Part shown: positions 23,346 to 35,376 of the stretch, in pieces
Position numbering within the stretch: the stretch's first letter is position 1
Layout: the number at the start of each line of letters is the position of its first letter
From: Antedon bifida
Lineage: Eukaryota > Echinodermata > Crinoidea > Comatulida > Antedonidae
Assembly (NCBI GenBank): GCA_963402885.1
Contig: OY727096.1
Coordinates: 868,001 to 932,000 of the forward strand
Direction: 5' to 3'
Length of the DNA stretch: 64,000 nt
Notes under the pieces: model-generated
Database searches by the model: none
Seen by the model: only the letters and a program-made list of their open reading frames with translations
What the model was told of the DNA's origin: nothing
Made by a program: the position numbers and the translations under genes

Positions 23346-25051
23346 TTATGTTGCTCTTTTAACCATCATCACTGTCTTCTTGAGACTGTAATAAATAGTT
23401 GCCTTGAAATGATACCAATGTATGCCAGTTTTAGTAGAAGAAGATCCTGGTGTAAGGTAAAGCCCATTCAGGTTTGAAAAACCACAGGACGTGTACCACC
23501 AAGCACCTTTCCAAGACTCAGCACAGTTCTTTGAATATGGATCATTGTCTCCATCATATGTTGTAAATTGTTGACCATTGTGCCACGTCAAAGAGTCACC
23601 TAAACAAACAAAATATTAGATACATTATTCAAATACAGTTTTTTTCTTCTACTGTATAAAGTATAGAAACAATTATATATGATGTACAATGAGTTTTTTG
23701 ATTCATTTTTTTTTTATTTATTTTTTTAAAAACTTGTATGCCAGAGAATTACATCCCGTTTTAGGGGATTTTTAATTCTTTAATCAGGGAACTACTAACA
23801 TGAATAAATTCTAAATTTCTACAAAAAAAATAAAGAAGAAAATTCAACGAGACTGTTTCCATTGCTCTACCATTATGAGAAACTTGACTGGAGAGTTTCA
23901 CACAATCAGTTCACTAAACAATTTGCCAACTTAATTTGTTCCTCATTTTCTATTTCATATGTGGTAAAGATTCAATTTTTTATGTCTCACGTGACAATAG
24001 ACCATTTTTATTGCAAGGTACAAATGGTGTATGCCAAAAAAAAATGTTTTGTGTTTTTAGTGTAAAAATTAATTGAAGGTACACTAACCTGCAGTTCCTG
24101 TGTATCCACTGATTGTCAAAGTATAGTTAGAATCCTCACTACCAACACGAAAGTGAGAATATCTTGCAAACTTCATTTCATCCAAGTGGTCAGTCATTTC
24201 TACTAATAGCTCAAAATTTCCATCAAATGTTATACGGTTGATCTTTTCGTTACCAAGCCAGAACTCTGAGTGAACATTTCCAAAACCCTTTTTGTAGTTG
24301 GCCCAATCACGGTAGAAATCTTGCGAACCATCCTCTCTTCGTTGTATTACCTGGAAAACAAAGAAACTTTATAAAACAGCTGTGGACATAGTTGTATAAT
24401 TATAGATGAAAAGAAAAGAAATCTTTGCATTTTTTCATTGCTTATTATATTACTTACTGTCCATCCGCCATCTTTCCTCATGTTACAGTAGACCATAAAC
24501 TCAGGTTCTCCGTCATGTGGCTGTATCAAATAATCATCACTTTGAGCAGAAGGATCATTTTTCAAAATTTCACCACAGTCCCTTAAAAAACACTTCTCTA
24601 AATATACAAAATAAATCAATTTTCTATTATGTATTTGTATTATGTATTCTAGTATGTATGTATGTATTTACTATATAGTTTGTTACTTGGGCCACCTTTG
24701 TACTGCTTACAATTGTTCCTGTTTTCTCTCTAATTAAATAGTAATATCATTTATTAAATTATACAAGTTTTTTTAAGTTTTTACTAGATCTATTGTATAC
24801 TTTAAACATTTTTATTACAAAAATTCAAGAGGTAAGATTTAGAATTTAATCGTCGTAATAGATGACATAGATGTCCAATAGTTGACAAATTTCTCTTTTT
24901 ACAGTTTGTACCATTTCTACTCTTCTGACCCGTTTCTTACCAGCTGTTTAGAGTCATTCTACTTACTTCTTGAAGGGCATTTAAAATCGTCGTCAGCAGC
25001 AGCAGCCATCACAACCAACATACAGCCAATTACTAACATTCTGCAATCCAT
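23346..25051 (-). CDS. FReD 5: secreted fibrinogen-related (ficolin-like) protein
   Basis: 246 aa from coding exons 24967-25051, 24458-24597, 24089-24350 and 23346-23599 (741 nt). Exon 1 is the short AAAADDDFKCPSR type. Exon 2 has [18 protein letters not shown] and YCNM where the others have YCDM. Exon 3 is a blend: [12 protein letters not shown] and [17 protein letters not shown]. The loop exon is distinctive: YDGDNDPYSKNCAESWKG, then WWYTSCGFSNLNG, so calcium ligands are D-G-D and the residue after the second cysteine is Gly. The segment before the C-terminal beta strand (ATIYYSLKK) also differs. Compact gene, with introns 3 and 2 of about 490 and 110 bp. Acceptor for the leader at 25088-25089. 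Confidence 0.9.
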
Positions 25052-25805
25052 TCTGTATCACACTTGAATGCTCCTCACACAATATGACTGACAACAGAAA
25101 AGCAAGAACAAATATTAAAGCAATTCTTATATCTTAAATTGAAGATAGTTGATGGGAATTTTCCTTTATTTTCTATCATAATTTGATTTTAGAAAGTTAG
25201 GCATATTTTTGCAGACTGAATACTGAATACTCAAAAGCATTATCATATAAAATAATAATAGAAATTCTTCTTAAAGATTTATTAGTACAATTAAAAGCAG
25301 ATATACATATAAACAATTAAAGCAATTAAAAAATCGAATACACACACACACAATGAAAAAAAAAAATTATTGCACAAAAACTTAAAAAAGATACAATTTA
25401 GAAGTTAAAATTTGACAAAATGCATAAAAAGCTTAAAAAGTTGTAGTTTAAAAAGTAGATACAATTTGGAAAATACGATAAAATGCATAAAATGTTATTG
25501 TTTTTAGTAATAATGTAATAAGAATCACAATATGAATGATAAAAATATTAATATTTGTTTTGTTTCAAACGCACATTTGACATTTTAAAAGCCCAAGTGA
25601 ATAGTACTGTAAATAAAATGATACCCATCATTGTTACATACAAGAGAAACATTATTGTTATTTTCCAATTCATTATCTTTTCAAGAGAATACTGATTTTA
25701 ACCAATCACAAGCTTTAGAAAGTCACAAAATATTCCAGTGTATCTTTTGCAATTTTAAGCTGTCAATAGACTTAATTAATGTACCAATAGAAATGTAATA
25801 CTTAC

Positions 25806-26232
25806 AACTGTATGTTCAATGTTCTCTACACTTCAGCTGAACGATGAATCTATCTGACAATGCAATGTTGGAACACATCTCTTTTATGGAGATTGCTTGG
25901 AGAACAACCCAGATGTTTTCTAACCAAATCTTTTCAACTAAAAGGTTTATTTATGTAATCTGAATGTTACAAATTGCATTATGCTCAACAATATTTGAAT
26001 ATCATTTAAGTTTGTTTGAATATTTTTGATAAGTTGTTTAGCTAATTGATTCGTGATTGAGATGAAACTCTTTTTGTGAAAACATAAGACAGGATTGGGT
26101 TTTCCTAACTACTAATTGATTCGTGATTGAGATAAAGCACATTTGCTATTGTTGAAGACAGAAGTGGATATTTGTGGTTTTTATATTTTTATTTGTAGTA
26201 GCTAACTGGTTCGTGAATGAGATTAAACACTT
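25806..26232 (-). promoter_or_regulatory. FReD 5 promoter and leader exon
   Basis: CATAAAAG on the minus strand at 25888-25881, initiator-like A at 25855, leader exon 25855-25806 with GTAAGT donor. Three motif copies at 26040-26068, 26108-26140 (altered, GATAAAGC) and 26200-26232. Confidence 0.74.
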
Positions 26233-27806
26233 TAGTAATTGTTTTTCAACAGGACAGAATGATAAGCTATGTAACTACTTAATTAATTTCCAGGCACAGT
26301 CTCTTTCTACAAGTCTCTGTCCCCATGTTGTCCATATAGTCAAGTGTGTAGTTACAAATAATACGGAAAATATGCACAATTTGTGTAGGGATAACATTTT
26401 TTCTAATAACTTGGTATTTAATGAACAGATATGCAATTTCTTGGTAGTAGTAGTATGTGTATAGATTGTTTAATTCTAATAGTTTTTTAAAGTAGATCCA
26501 ACATTAATGTTGATGTCATTTACAAGTTTGGTTTGATTTAAAAAAATTATTTTCTACATTCATTAGATAACATCGGATCGCACACGTTATTCCTTTATTA
26601 TAGATGAGGATGTACAATGAGTTTCCTTATTGAACTCCTGTCAGCTCTGGACAGTTATGACAGCCTTGACTTTGTTTTATTGATTTAACTTTAATATTGA
26701 TGGGCATTGGCGAAGCAATTTTCTGCATAGAGGGCAGCATAACTAAAATCATGATAATCAAGAATACAACATTTGATTTTATGTGTTTGGATATTCGGGT
26801 CGTTTTCTTATTTATTGATCAACTATTGGTATTGTGGATAATAAATGACCAACGCAACTGTTGCATAAAGAAAGAAAATGTTGCGTAAGGTGCATGACGT
26901 TCGTAATTGCTCCAAGATCATTGATCACAAATCATTTGGGATAGATTGACTAATATAGCATCAAGACAGTTATGTTAGCCGAAAGTGTTTGTACTCTAAA
27001 ATGGAGTTTGCATTTTTTAGTGTTTTTTTTGTTGTAAAAGTGCAATATTGGCTTGGAAAAAAGTGTAATACCCATAAACCTTTTTTTTTTGCTTAGTATC
27101 TATTAGCTGTTTCCTGTATAATATTCTCAAGACCAATAAAATAAGAGATATAATTAATGGATCATACACATTTCATTGTAGTTTAATTAATTTTTATTCT
27201 TTCAACAATACAGTACAGTTTTGTTTCTGCCAATGATGCCCATCTCGTCCAAAAATATGCTTGATATGTTTTTGGTCACTATTGTATGGTTTTCAGCGAG
27301 CAAATACAGTAGTATGTTTTTTTAAAAGAGTTACAGTATTTAGTTTTTAGAAGACTTCTGATGTGTGTAATTGTATCGTAGCACAAGTTTATCCATAAGG
27401 ATCATCTGCAGATATAGTTTTATTAATTATTATGTAAAATTAGTATCAATAATACATGATTTTTAACAATTCTGATAATAAGAATTATAATAATTATATA
27501 ATAATAATAATAAATTATCATGAACAAAACATAAATAGGTATGATTAATAATAATTTAAGAAAATTACAGTTCAAATTAAAATTTATTTTCATATGTTAA
27601 ACATTTATAAATTTGTTTTTCAGAGACAAAAAGTTATGAGAATTGCACCAAATTCTATTTTTCATTATTAAATTAAATTAATTAATATAACAATAAAAAA
27701 GGATAGCCAAACAGGATTGTTGACCTCACTAAATCTTGAAAAAAAATTAAATATTTGCCATTTTGTATATTTATAAGTCAAATTACTAGTGATAATGAAA
27801 ACTCTC
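26233..27806. other. FReD 5-6 intergenic DNA with conserved array block
   Basis: Conserved block at about 26570-26930, then 3' flank of FReD 6. The open frame of the block is shortened in this copy. No gene is seen. Confidence 0.6.
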
Positions 27807-30013
27807 TTATGTTGCTCTTTTAATCATCATCACTGTCTTCTTGAGACTTTCCCACTTGTTCTTGAAATGATACCAATGTATGCCAGTATAAGTAGAAGGA
27901 GATCCTGGTGTAAGGTAAAGCCCATTCAGGTTTGAATGAGCACAGGTCTTGTACCACCAAGCACCTTTGTTGTAGTCAGCAGCACAGTTAAGTGTTGAAT
28001 GCACATCATTGTCTCTATCGTATGTTGTAAATTGTTGACCATTGTGGTATGCCAAAGAATCACCTAAACAAACCAAATATTATGTCATCTTTAAGTTTAC
28101 AGCATACATACAGTTTGTTTAATAGAATGGAGAAAATGAATACTGTATATGCAATGTAAAATGATACAATATACCCAATGAGTGTTTTATTTATGTTTTT
28201 ACATTTACATCCTGTTTTAGGGGATTTTAATTTTGTTTTAAATCATAACAATTTTTTCAAAGATAGTGCTCTTGTTATTGGACTTCTTATTTTCTATACA
28301 TTATACAATATGGTTATTTATTTTACTATATAATAATATTTTGTTGGTCATTCAATGTTTGCTTATTTAAATTATACTTTTTTCTTTTTAATGGGGATGA
28401 CCCACATTTAATCATATTACACACAACATAAAATACAACTATGAACATACAATGATAAACTTGACATTACTAAAACATTAATACATTGGGAATGTTAAAA
28501 AAATAATGAAAATGAAAGAATAAAAATGTTTTTAAATATTACATTTGTAATTTTATCTGCTGTATCTTAATTATTCTTTCTTTTAACTGAAGTATACTTT
28601 AAATACAAATGTACTGATTTCCAAAAACAACAATGAAAATGAAAGATTGTGATAAAAACGTTTATACATGCTGGTACATAATTAGATACAACATGGATTC
28701 TTTTGGTATGTTGAATTTCCTGGGCTGTAAGCTTGTTTTAACAATTCATCCCAGTCAATGTTCTTATCATTTAACTCGGTATTATATTCAGTTATTATAT
28801 AAAGTGATAAATGCAACAACAACAAAGCACACAGTGTGTGTTAGTCTATTTCTATTGCAAGGCAGAAAAGTGTAGCTGGTCTACAAAGAAAAATAATAAT
28901 GTTAGTTCTTTGTTTACTTGAAATGGGTTTTTAGTGTAAAAATTGATTGAATGTACTAACCTGCCGTTCCTGTGTATCCACTGATTCTCATAAGATAATT
29001 AGACATCTCACTACCAATACGAAAGTGAGAATATCTTGCAAACTTCATTTCATCCAAGTGGTCTGTCATTTCTACTAATAGCTCAAAATCACCATCAGAT
29101 GTTATACGGTTGATCTTTTCATTACCAAGCCAAAACTCTGAGTGCACATTTCCAAAACCCTTTTTGTAGTTGGCCCAATCGCGGTAGAAATTTTCCGACC
29201 CATCGTCTCTTCGTTGTATCACCTGGGATAAAAAATACACAACAGCTAATATAAAAAAGACAACAATCAAAATCTAAATACCACATAATCTATTTCAAAC
29301 TGAATGAGTGATTAAAGTTATTTATTTTTTGGCTCTCATTAATTGTGAACTTTATCAAAGCTGTAATTTAATAGTGAAGTATAATTATAGAATAGACATC
29401 TCTGCTTTTTACTTTTTATAATTTTATACATACTGTCCATCCGCCATCTTTCCTCATGTCACAGTAGACCATAAACTCAGGTTGTTCGTCATGTGGCTGT
29501 ATCAAATAATCACCACTTTGAGCAGAAGGATCATTTTCCAAAATTTCACCACAGTCCCTTAAAAAACACTTCTCTAAATAATATACAAAATATTATTCAT
29601 TTATTTAAACTAAAAATGCCTAACATACTTTAGTTTGGTACTTTTATGCTTTGGCCAACTTTGTACTCCTTAATTTTGTTTGTTTTCTTCCTAATTGTTG
29701 TAGTATCATTTAATTTAAATAAATTATACTAAGATAGTCTCTTTACTAGGTCCATTAAAGTGCTTTAAACGTTTACAAAAAAGTGTAAGAGGTAAGATTT
29801 AATTTAATTAGGTTTATAGGACAGCTACAAAAATTGTCCACTAGATGACACATTTCTCTTTAAGATACATTTCTACTTTTCTGACCCGTTTCTTACCAGC
29901 TGTATAGAGTCATGCTACTTACTTCTAGAAGGGCATCCACAATCATCTTCTGGGCAACAGGCAGAAGCCATCACAACCAACATACAGCCAATTACTAACA
30001 TTCTGCAATCCAT
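27807..30013 (-). CDS. FReD 6: secreted fibrinogen-related (ficolin-like) protein
   Basis: 249 aa from coding exons 29923-30013, 29434-29573, 28961-29222 and 27807-28063 (750 nt). Exon 1 is the Cys-rich type (CCPEDDCGC). Exons 2 and 3 match FReD 2 ([25 protein letters not shown]), yet intron 3 and exon 4 match FReD 4, and the exon 1/promoter region matches FReD 1. It is therefore a mosaic of at least three paralogue types. The loop reads [19 protein letters not shown], then [13 protein letters not shown]. The exon 2 donor is GTATGT rather than GTAAGT/GTAAGC used elsewhere. Acceptor for the leader at 30050-30051. Confidence 0.9.
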
Positions 30014-30753
30014 TCTGTATCACACTTGAATGCTCCTCACACAATATAACTGACAACAGAAGAGCAAACAACAAATGTTATAGCAATTCTTATATCTTAA
30101 ATTGAAGATAGTTGATGGGAATTTTCCTTTATTTTCTATCATAATTTGATTTTAGAAAGTTAGGCATATTTTTGCAGACTGAATACTGAATACTCAAAAG
30201 CATTATCATATAAAATAATAATAGAAATTCTTCTTAAAGATTTATTAGTACAATTAAAAACAGATATACATATAAACAATTAAAGCAATTAAAAAATCGA
30301 ATACACACACACACAATGAAAAAAAAAATTATTGCACAAAAACTTAAAAAAGATACAATTTAGAAGTTAAAATTTGACAAAATGCATAAAAAGCTTAAAA
30401 AGTTGTAGTTTAAAAAGTAGATACAATAAAATGCATAAAATGTTATTGTTTTTAGTAATAATGTAATAAGAATCACAATATGAATGATAAAAATATTAAT
30501 ATTTGTTTTGTTTCAAACGCACATTTGACATTTTAAAAGCCCAAGTGAATAGTACTGTAAATAAAATGATACCCATCATTGTTACATACAAGAGAAATAT
30601 TATTGTTATTTTCCAATTCATTATCTTTTCAAGAGAATACTGATTTTAACCAATCACAAGCTTTAGAAAGTCACAAAATATTCCAGTGTATCTTTTGCAA
30701 TTTTAAGCTGTCAATAGACTTAATTAATGTACCAATAGAAATGTAATACTTAC

Positions 30754-31187
30754 AACTGTATGTTCAATGTTCTCTACACTTCAGCTGAAAGATGAATCTA
30801 TCTGACAATGCAATGTTGGAACACATCTCTTTTATGGAGATTGCTTGGAGAACAACCCAGATGTTTTCTAACCAAATCTTTTCAACTAAAATGTTTATTT
30901 ATGTAATCTGAATGTTACAAATTGTATTATACTGAACAATATTTGAATATCATTAAAGTTTGTTTGAATATTTTTGATAATTTGTTTAGCTAATTGATTC
31001 GTGAATGAGATGAAACTCTTTTTGTGAAAACATAAGACAGGATTGGGTTTTCCTAACTACTAATTGGTTCGTGATTGAGATGAAACACTTAGCAATTTGC
31101 TATTGGTCAAGACAGAAGTGGATATTTGTGGTTTTTATATTTTTATTTGTAGTAGCTAACTGGTTCGTGAATGAGATTAAACACTTT
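30754..31187 (-). promoter_or_regulatory. FReD 6 promoter and leader exon
   Basis: CATAAAAG on the minus strand at 30836-30829, initiator-like A at 30803, leader exon 30803-30754 with GTAAGT donor. Three motif copies at 30988-31016, 31057-31090 and 31154-31187. Confidence 0.74.
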
Positions 31188-32742
31188 AAGTAATTGTTTT
31201 TTTGTGAACAGGACAGGATGATAAGCTATGTAACTACTTTACTACTAATTTCCAGGTACAGTCTCTTTCTACAAGTCTCTGTCCCCACAGTTGTCCATAT
31301 AGTCAAGTGTATAGTTACGAATAATACGAAAAATATGCAAAATGTGTGTAGGAAATAGCATTTTTTTCTAATAACTTGGTATTTAGTGAACAGATATGCA
31401 CTTTCTTGGTAGTAGTAATAGTATGTGTATAGATTGTTTAATTCTAATAGTTTTTTAAAGTAGATCCAACATTAATTGTTGATGTCATTTACAATTGGTT
31501 TGATTTTTTAATTATTTTCTACATTCATTAAATAACATCGGATCGTACACGTTACTCCTTTATTTTAGATGAGGATGTACATTTGAGTTTCCTTATTAAA
31601 CTCCTGTCAGGTCTATACACATATATGACAGCCTTGACTTTGTTATTGATTTACTTACTTTAATATTGATGGGCATTATGTTTGGCGAAGCAATTTTCTG
31701 CATAGAGGGCAGCATAACTAAAATCATGATAATCAAGAATACAACATTTGATTTTATTTCAAAATTGTTTTGTGTATTCGGGTTGTTTTCTTATTTATTG
31801 ATCAACTATTGGTATTGTGGATAATAAATGACCAACACAACTGTTGCATAAAGAAAGACAATGTTGTGTAAGGTTTAATTGCTCCAAGATCATTGATCAC
31901 AAATCATTTGGGATAGATTGACTAGAGAATCAGTTATGTTAGCCGAAAGTGTTTGTACTCTAAAATGGAGTTTGCATTTGTTGGTGTTTTTTTGTTGTAA
32001 AAGTGCAATATTGGCTTGGAAAAAAGTGTAAAACCCATAAACCTTTTTTTTTGCTTAGTATCTATTAGCTGTTTCCTGTACAATATTCTCAAGACCAATA
32101 AAATAAGAGATATAATTAATGGATCATACACATTTCATTGTAGTTTAATTAATTTTTATTCTTTCAACAATACAGTACAGTTTTGTTTCTGCCAATGATG
32201 CCCATCTCGTCCAAAAATATGCTTGATATGTTTTTGGTCACTATTGTATGGTTTTCAGCGAGCAAATACAGTAGTATGTTTTTTTAAAAGAGTTACAGTA
32301 TTTAGTTTTTAGAAGATTTCTGATGTGTGTAATTGTATCGTAGCACAAGTTTATCTATAAGGATCATCTGCAGATATAGTTTTATTAATTATTATGTAAA
32401 ATTAGTATCAATAATAAGAATTATAATAATTATATAATAATAATAATAATAAATTATCATGAACAAAACATAAATAGGTACTGTATGTGATTAATAATAA
32501 TTTAAGAAAATTACAGTTCAAATTAAAATTTATTTTCATATGTTAAACATTTATAAATTTGTTTTTCAGAGACAAAAAGTTATGAGAATTGCACCAAATT
32601 CTATTTTTCATTATTAAATTAAATTATTTAATATAACGTTAAAAAAGGATAGCCAAACAGGATTGTTGACCTCACTAAATCTTGAAATATTTGCCATTTT
32701 GTATATGTATAAGTCAAATTACTAGTGATAATGAAAACTCTC
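31188..32742. other. FReD 6-7 intergenic DNA with conserved array block
   Basis: Conserved block at about 31540-31900. This copy preserves the empty form (GTGTAAGGTTTAATTGC at about 31866-31882) of the site that the Harbinger element occupies at 36696. The rest is 3' flank of FReD 7. No gene is seen. Confidence 0.6.
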
Positions 32743-34284
32743 TTAAGTTGCTCTTTTAACCATCATCACTGTCTTCTTGAGACTCTCTAGATTCTTGAAA
32801 TGATACCAAAATATGCCAGTATAAGCAGAAGTAGATCCTGGTGTAAGATAAAGCCCATTCAGGTTTGAATAAGCACAGTACTTGTACCACCAAGCACCTT
32901 TGTTATTGTCAGCAGCACAGTGTATACCACCAACCTTATCATTGTCTCTATCATATGTTGAAAATTGTAGACCATTGCTGTATGCCAAAGAATCACCTAA
33001 ACAAACCAAATATTACATCATACATGGTACATAATTAGATACAACATGGATTTGTATTACATGTCGAAAATCCAAATTAAGGTATGTTGAATTTCCTGGG
33101 CTGTAAGCTTGTTTAAACCATTTAATTCCAGTCAATGTTCTTATCATTTAACTCAGTATTATATTCAGTTATTATATAAAGTGATAAATGCAACCATAAA
33201 AAAGCGCACAGTGTGTGTTAGTCTATTTCTATTGCAAGGCAGAAAGGTGTAGCTGACCTACAAAGAAAAATAATAATGTTACTTCTTAGTTTACTTGAAA
33301 TGGGTTTTTAGTGTAAAAATTGATTGAATGTACTAACCTGCAGTTCCTGTGTATCCACTGATTGTCAAATCATAGTTAAAATCCTCAGTATCAATACGAA
33401 AGTGAGAATATCTTGCAAACTTCATTACATTCAAGTGATCTGTCAACTCTACTAATAGCTCAAAATTTCCATCAAATGTTATACGGTTGATCTTTTCGTT
33501 ACCAAGCCAGAACTCTGAGTGGACATTTCCAAAACCCTTGTAGTTGGCCCAATTGCGGTAGAAATCTTCCGAACCATCCTCTCTTCGTTGTATCACCTGG
33601 AAAACAAAGAAACAGCAGTGGACAATTTATCTTGTGAACTTTATCAAAACTATAGTTGAATAGTTAAGTATTATAGATGAAAAGAAAAGAAATCTTTGCA
33701 TTTTTTCATTGCTTATTAATATAGCTTACTGTCCATCCGCCATCTTTCCTCATGTCACAGTAGACCATAAACTTTGGTCCTCTATCATTTGGCTCTATCA
33801 CATAATCACCACTTTGAGCAGAAGGATCATTTTCCAAAATGTCTCCACAATCTCTCATAAAACACTGATCTAAATAATATACAAAATGTTATCCAAATTT
33901 TTTAAACTAAAAATATTAGTTGGTACTTTTATGCTTTGGCCAACTTTGTACTCCTTAATTTTGTTTATTTTCTTCCTAATTGTTTAGTAGTATCATTTAA
34001 TTTAAATAAATTATACAAGATAGTCTCTTTACTAGGTCCATTAAAGTGCTTTAAACATTTACAAAAAATTGTAAGATTTAATTTAATTAGGTTTATAGGA
34101 CAGCTACAAAAATTGTCCACTAGATGACACATTTTAAGATACATTTCTGCTCTTCTGACGCGTTTCTTACCAGCTGTATAGAGTCATTCTACTTACTTCT
34201 TGAAGGGCATTTAAAATCGTCATCAGCAGCAGCAGCCATCACCACAACCAACATACAGCCAATTACTAACATTCTGCACTCCAT
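32743..34284 (-). CDS. FReD 7: secreted fibrinogen-related (ficolin-like) protein
   Basis: 246 aa from coding exons 34197-34284, 33730-33869, 33338-33596 and 32743-32996 (741 nt). It is the most compact gene; intron 3 is only 341 bp through loss of most of the usual intron. Exon 1 is the short AAAADDDFKCPSR type with two changes: Met-Glu at the start instead of Met-Asp, and one extra Val in the signal core. Exons 2-3 match FReD 4, apart from one codon lost in exon 3 (NYKGFGN instead of NYKKGFGN). The loop reads DRDNDKVGGIHCAADNNKG, then WWYKYCAYSNLNG; it has the most altered residues around the calcium site. Acceptor for the leader at 34321-34322. Confidence 0.9.
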
Positions 34285-34940
34285 TCTGTATCACACTTGA
34301 ATGCTCCTCACACAATATAACTGACAACAGAAAAGCAAGAACAAATGTTAAATCACATCTTATTTCATAAATTCATGAGGTAGTTGATGGGAATTTTCCT
34401 TTATTTTCTATCATAATTTGATAAAACACAAAATTGTATTTTTTAGAAAGTTAGGCATATTTTTGCAGACTGAATACTCAAAAGCTTTATTTGTCCATTA
34501 TCATATAAAATAATAATAGAAATTCTTCTTAAAGATTGGTAAATATATATTAGTACAATTAAAAACAGATATATATAAAATATAAACAAACAATTAAAAA
34601 ATAGAATACACACACATTATTGCACAGATACAATCTAGAAGTAAAAAAATACGATAAAAAGCTTAAAAAGTTGTAGTTTAAAAAGTAGATACAATTTAGA
34701 AGTTAAAAGTTAAAATACGATAAATGCATAAAACTCTTAAAATTATTAAAAATGTTATTGTTTTTAGTAATCAGGATGAGAATCAAAATGTGAACGATAA
34801 AAATATTAATATTTGTTTTTAATACTGATTTTAACCACAAGTTTTAGAAAGTCACAAAATATTCCAGTGTATCTTTCGCATTTTAGAATTTTAAGTTGTC
34901 TTAGACTTAATTAATGTACCAATAGAAATGTAATACTTAC

Positions 34941-35376
34941 AACTGTATGTTCAATGTTCTCTACACTTCAGCTGAAAGATGAATCTATCTGACAATGCAA
35001 TGTTGGAACACCTCTCTTTTATGGAGATTGTTTGGGGAACAACCCAGATGTTTTCTAACCAAATCTATTCAACTAAAAGGTTTATTTATGTAATCTAAAT
35101 GTTACAAATTACATTATACTGAACAATATTTGAATATCGTATAAGTTTGTTTGAATATTTTTGATAATTTGTTTAGCTAATTGATTCGTGAATGAGATGA
35201 AACTCTTTTTGTGAAAACATAAGACAGGATCGGGTTTTCCTAACTACTAATTGGTTCGTGATTGAGATGAAACAATTAGTAATTTGCTATTTTTTAAGAC
35301 AGAAGTGGATATTTGTGGTTTTTTAATTTTTATTTGTAGTAGCTAACTGGTTCGTGAATGAGATTAAACACTTTAG
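34941..35376 (-). promoter_or_regulatory. FReD 7 promoter and leader exon
   Basis: CATAAAAG on the minus strand at 35023-35016, initiator-like A at 34990, leader exon 34990-34941 with GTAAGT donor. Three motif copies at 35175-35203, 35244-35275 and 35341-35376. Confidence 0.74.
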
